From Paenibacillus rigui (lineage in GTDB: Bacteria; Bacillota; Bacilli; Paenibacillales; NBRC-103111), in the NCBI RefSeq assembly GCF_002234615.1, contig NZ_NMQW01000020.1, forward strand, positions 62,001-126,000: a stretch of 64,000 nt of DNA, written 5' to 3'. Position 1 is the stretch's first letter. Every line of letters begins with the position of its first letter. This document shows, one piece after another, positions 62,298-64,000 of the stretch. Below the pieces are notes generated by a model. It did no database searches and was not told the origin of the DNA. It saw only the letters and a list, made by a program, of their open reading frames with translations. The position numbers were made by a program, and so were the translations under genes.

Positions 62298-63071
62298 ATG
62301 GGCTTTGCCAAACCGAACGAAATTGCCCGCCGTACTCTGCAAGCAGGACTGAAAAAAGCCGGCATGCCGCTTGCTACCCAGCTTCCGCTAGGGTTTGCTG
62401 CCGGAGCGTTTATCGCTTTAGGCTTTCTATTATCCATCCGCATCAGCGGTGGATTGCCTCCCGAATGGGCGGGCTTTAGAGGATTTATGGGCGCAGCCGT
62501 GTTTCCTTTAGGCTTAATCCTCTGCCTCGTTGCAGGGGGAGAGCTGCTAACCGGCAACATGATGGCCGTACCTTTCGCTTGCTTTGCCGGCAGGGCGCCT
62601 TATTGGCGAATCGCATTAAACTGGATTGTCATCACGATAAGCAATTTTGCCGGGGCGCTGTTTGTCGCTTACGTGTTCGGCCACTTGGGCGGTATGACGG
62701 AGCATGAGCCTTATTTGACCCAGATGCTTGCTTTAACCCATGCGAAGCTGGGAGAAGATTTTGTGGAAGCCTTCATCTCGGGGATAGGCTGCAATTGGCT
62801 TGTATCGTTGGCAGTGTGGATGGCATACGGCTCGGAGGATGGCGGCGGGCTAGTCCTGGCTGTCTGGTTTCCCACGATGGCGTTTGTGGCCCTCGGCTTT
62901 CAGCACGTGGTGGCCAACATGTTTCTGATCCCTGCAGCGATTTTTGCGGGACAAGCGACTTGGGCACAATACGCAACCAATTTTATCCCCGTTTTTCTGG
63001 GCAATGCCGTTGGCGGCAGTATGTTTGTCGCAGGCATCTACCGGCTTGCTTACCGTAAGGAGCTTCACTAA
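62298..63071 (+). CDS. focA: Formate/nitrite transporter
   Basis: A 257-residue channel of the FNT family with six membrane helices. Seen are LGFAAGAFIALGFLL in helix 1, GGELLTGNM in the helix 2 break, and LGFQHVVANMFLIP, which holds the pore histidine. The helix 6 segment FLGNAVGGSMFVAG is also present. It most likely exports the formate made by PflB. ATG 62298 has GGGGGGAGG upstream. Confidence 0.92.
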   Translation: MGFAKPNEIARRTLQAGLKKAGMPLATQLPLGFAAGAFIALGFLLSIRISGGLPPEWAGFRGFMGAAVFPLGLILCLVAGGELLTGNMMAVPFACFAGRAPYWRIALNWIVITISNFAGALFVAYVFGHLGGMTEHEPYLTQMLALTHAKLGEDFVEAFISGIGCNWLVSLAVWMAYGSEDGGGLVLAVWFPTMAFVALGFQHVVANMFLIPAAIFAGQATWAQYATNFIPVFLGNAVGGSMFVAGIYRLAYRKELH

Positions 63072-63101
63072 GCCCTGCTCTGGAGAAAAATGACATCAAG
63101 G

Positions 63102-63144
63102 TGTGATAAACCGCACTTACACCCGGCAGTGGAAAGTGTAATCT
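63102..63144 (+). promoter_or_regulatory. Weak FNR-type promoter of adhE
   Basis: TGTGATAAACCGCACT (63102-63117) keeps a perfect left half and a poorer right half. The TAATCT -10 box starts at 63139, again 29.5 bases from the centre. Confidence 0.5.
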
Positions 63145-63228
63145 GAACTCATAAAGGAATGCTTCTTATTCCAAATAAAGAATTGTTTACCAGTAACAAA
63201 AAGAATCGGAGATATGGAGGCGGACAAT

Positions 63229-64000
63229 ATGGCTGTCAAAGAAGTGAAATTGGAAACTGCGGGTGGGACGCCCGCACAGGAAGAAGTTAACCGGTTGGTG
63301 GATAAGGCAAAAAAGGCATTGCAGGCATTCATGCAGCTGAACCAGGAACAGGTGGACGCTATTGTTCAGCAGATGGCATTGGCGGGATTAGACCGGCATA
63401 TGCCTCTTGCCAAGCTGGCCGTCGAGGAGACGGGACGCGGAGTATATGAGGATAAAATTACGAAAAATTTGTTCGCTTCCGAATACATTTACCACAGCAT
63501 TAAATACGACAAGACGGTTGGCGTCATTGAAAATAACGTGTATGAAAATTATCAGAAGGTAGCGGAGCCTGTAGGGATCGTTGCCGGTGTGACGCCGGTC
63601 ACAAATCCGACCTCTACGACGATGTTCAAGGCCTTGATCGCCATGAAGACCCGGAATCCGATTATTTTCGCTTTCCACCCCTCCGCTCAGCGATGCAGCG
63701 AAGCCGCCGCGCGTACAGTCATGGAGGCAGCTGTAAAGGCAGGTGCGCCCGAAGGCTGCATTCAATGGATTGAGCATCCATCTCTGGAAGCAACCGCTTT
63801 GCTGATGAACCACCCGGACGTAGCCTTAGTTCTTGCAACCGGCGGCTCTTCGATGGTAAAGGCTGCGTACAGCACCGGCAAGCCAGCTTTGGGTGTGGGA
63901 CCGGGCAATGTTCCTTGCTTTATCGAGAAAACAGCGGACCTGCAGCAAGCTGTCACGGATTTGATCTTATCCAAAACCTTCGATAACGGCATGATTTGCG
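63229..64000 (+). CDS. adhE: Bifunctional acetaldehyde/alcohol dehydrogenase, N-terminal part (3' truncated)
   Basis: The first 257 residues of AdhE, which reduces acetyl-CoA to acetaldehyde and then to ethanol. The acetaldehyde dehydrogenase domain is seen from ATG 63229 (GGAGGCGG upstream): PVGIVAGVTPVTNPTSTTMFK, the NAD-binding stretch, LATGGSSMVKAAYSTGKPALGVGPGN, and TFDNGMIC. The window ends one base after the codon for Cys257, the expected catalytic cysteine. The iron-dependent alcohol dehydrogenase half lies outside, so a separate short aldehyde dehydrogenase cannot be fully excluded. Confidence 0.9.
   Translation, partial: MAVKEVKLETAGGTPAQEEVNRLVDKAKKALQAFMQLNQEQVDAIVQQMALAGLDRHMPLAKLAVEETGRGVYEDKITKNLFASEYIYHSIKYDKTVGVIENNVYENYQKVAEPVGIVAGVTPVTNPTSTTMFKALIAMKTRNPIIFAFHPSAQRCSEAAARTVMEAAVKAGAPEGCIQWIEHPSLEATALLMNHPDVALVLATGGSSMVKAAYSTGKPALGVGPGNVPCFIEKTADLQQAVTDLILSKTFDNGMIC

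Noticed and set aside
1-64000. CRISPR arrays, tRNA or rRNA genes, insertion sequences, riboswitches
   Set aside because: None was recognised on reading through; without a covariance-model search, small RNA elements could be missed.

Overview
The window looks like a chromosomal segment of a spore-forming, facultatively anaerobic Bacillota member, most probably Paenibacillus or a close relative. The evidence is strong AGGAGG-type ribosome binding sites, frequent TTG and GTG starts, an Fnr of the Bacillus type with its cysteines at the C-terminus, mother-cell-like sporulation promoters, and families common in Paenibacillus (DUF4241, CBO0543, VanW, DUF2935, DUF3817). I saw no rRNA, tRNA, CRISPR array, insertion sequence or prophage. 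The genus call is inference.

Region by region. 0-4.2 kb: small unrelated genes (DUF4241 protein, nucleotidyltransferase, VanW protein, a broken methyltransferase, RidA, NUDIX). 4.5-6.9 kb: cytochrome bd-type oxidase genes on the minus strand, with an unusual CydA. 7-13.6 kb: a phosphatase, a membrane protein, a 52-residue membrane peptide behind a textbook FNR-type promoter, a secreted SGNH hydrolase, a TagA-like glycosyltransferase and an FAD oxidoreductase. 13.7-14.8 kb: ArsR/SRPBCC pair with a short upstream ORF. 14.9-20.4 kb: a redox island with a ferric-reductase-like bis-heme membrane protein, ApbE flavinyltransferase, a two-component system, an exported FMN-binding protein and an RnfD-like membrane protein. 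20.5-31.7 kb: mixed metabolic, regulatory and protease genes, including an FtsH-like protease and a hybrid sensor kinase. 31.9-36.5 kb: a cupin protein, then a GntR/RCK_C regulator resembling c-di-AMP-sensing BusR directly upstream of a three-gene OpuC/BusA-type osmolyte ABC transporter. 36.6-40.6 kb: P-loop kinase, TetR, isochorismatase-like hydrolase and MFS exporter. 40.6-42.8 kb: AT-rich, with an MFS remnant, a peroxiredoxin and a recurring palindrome. 42.2-48.6 kb: probable spore-surface region (DUF2935, two Sm-like small proteins, three glycosyltransferases, a pyruvyltransferase). 48.7-53.4 kb: DinG-type helicase, DUF3817, a tyrosine recombinase and a cell-wall amidase. 53.6-64 kb: anaerobic island with mobA-like, pflB, pflA, hemerythrin, fnr, an MCP, a tandem class II aldolase, a second hemerythrin, focA and the start of adhE.

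How the genes fit together. The anaerobic island encodes pyruvate cleavage to acetyl-CoA and formate (PflB activated by PflA), formate export (FocA) and acetyl-CoA reduction to ethanol (AdhE). Fnr is encoded in the middle. Sites matching TGTGA-N6-TCACA lie before pflB, the second hemerythrin gene and the 52-residue peptide, with a weaker one before adhE. In all four the distance to the -10 box is nearly constant, as expected for class II activation. The redox island could carry electrons from a membrane donor through covalently flavinylated and heme proteins to an extracytoplasmic acceptor; the ApbE and FMN-binding partners are clear, the electron path is inference.
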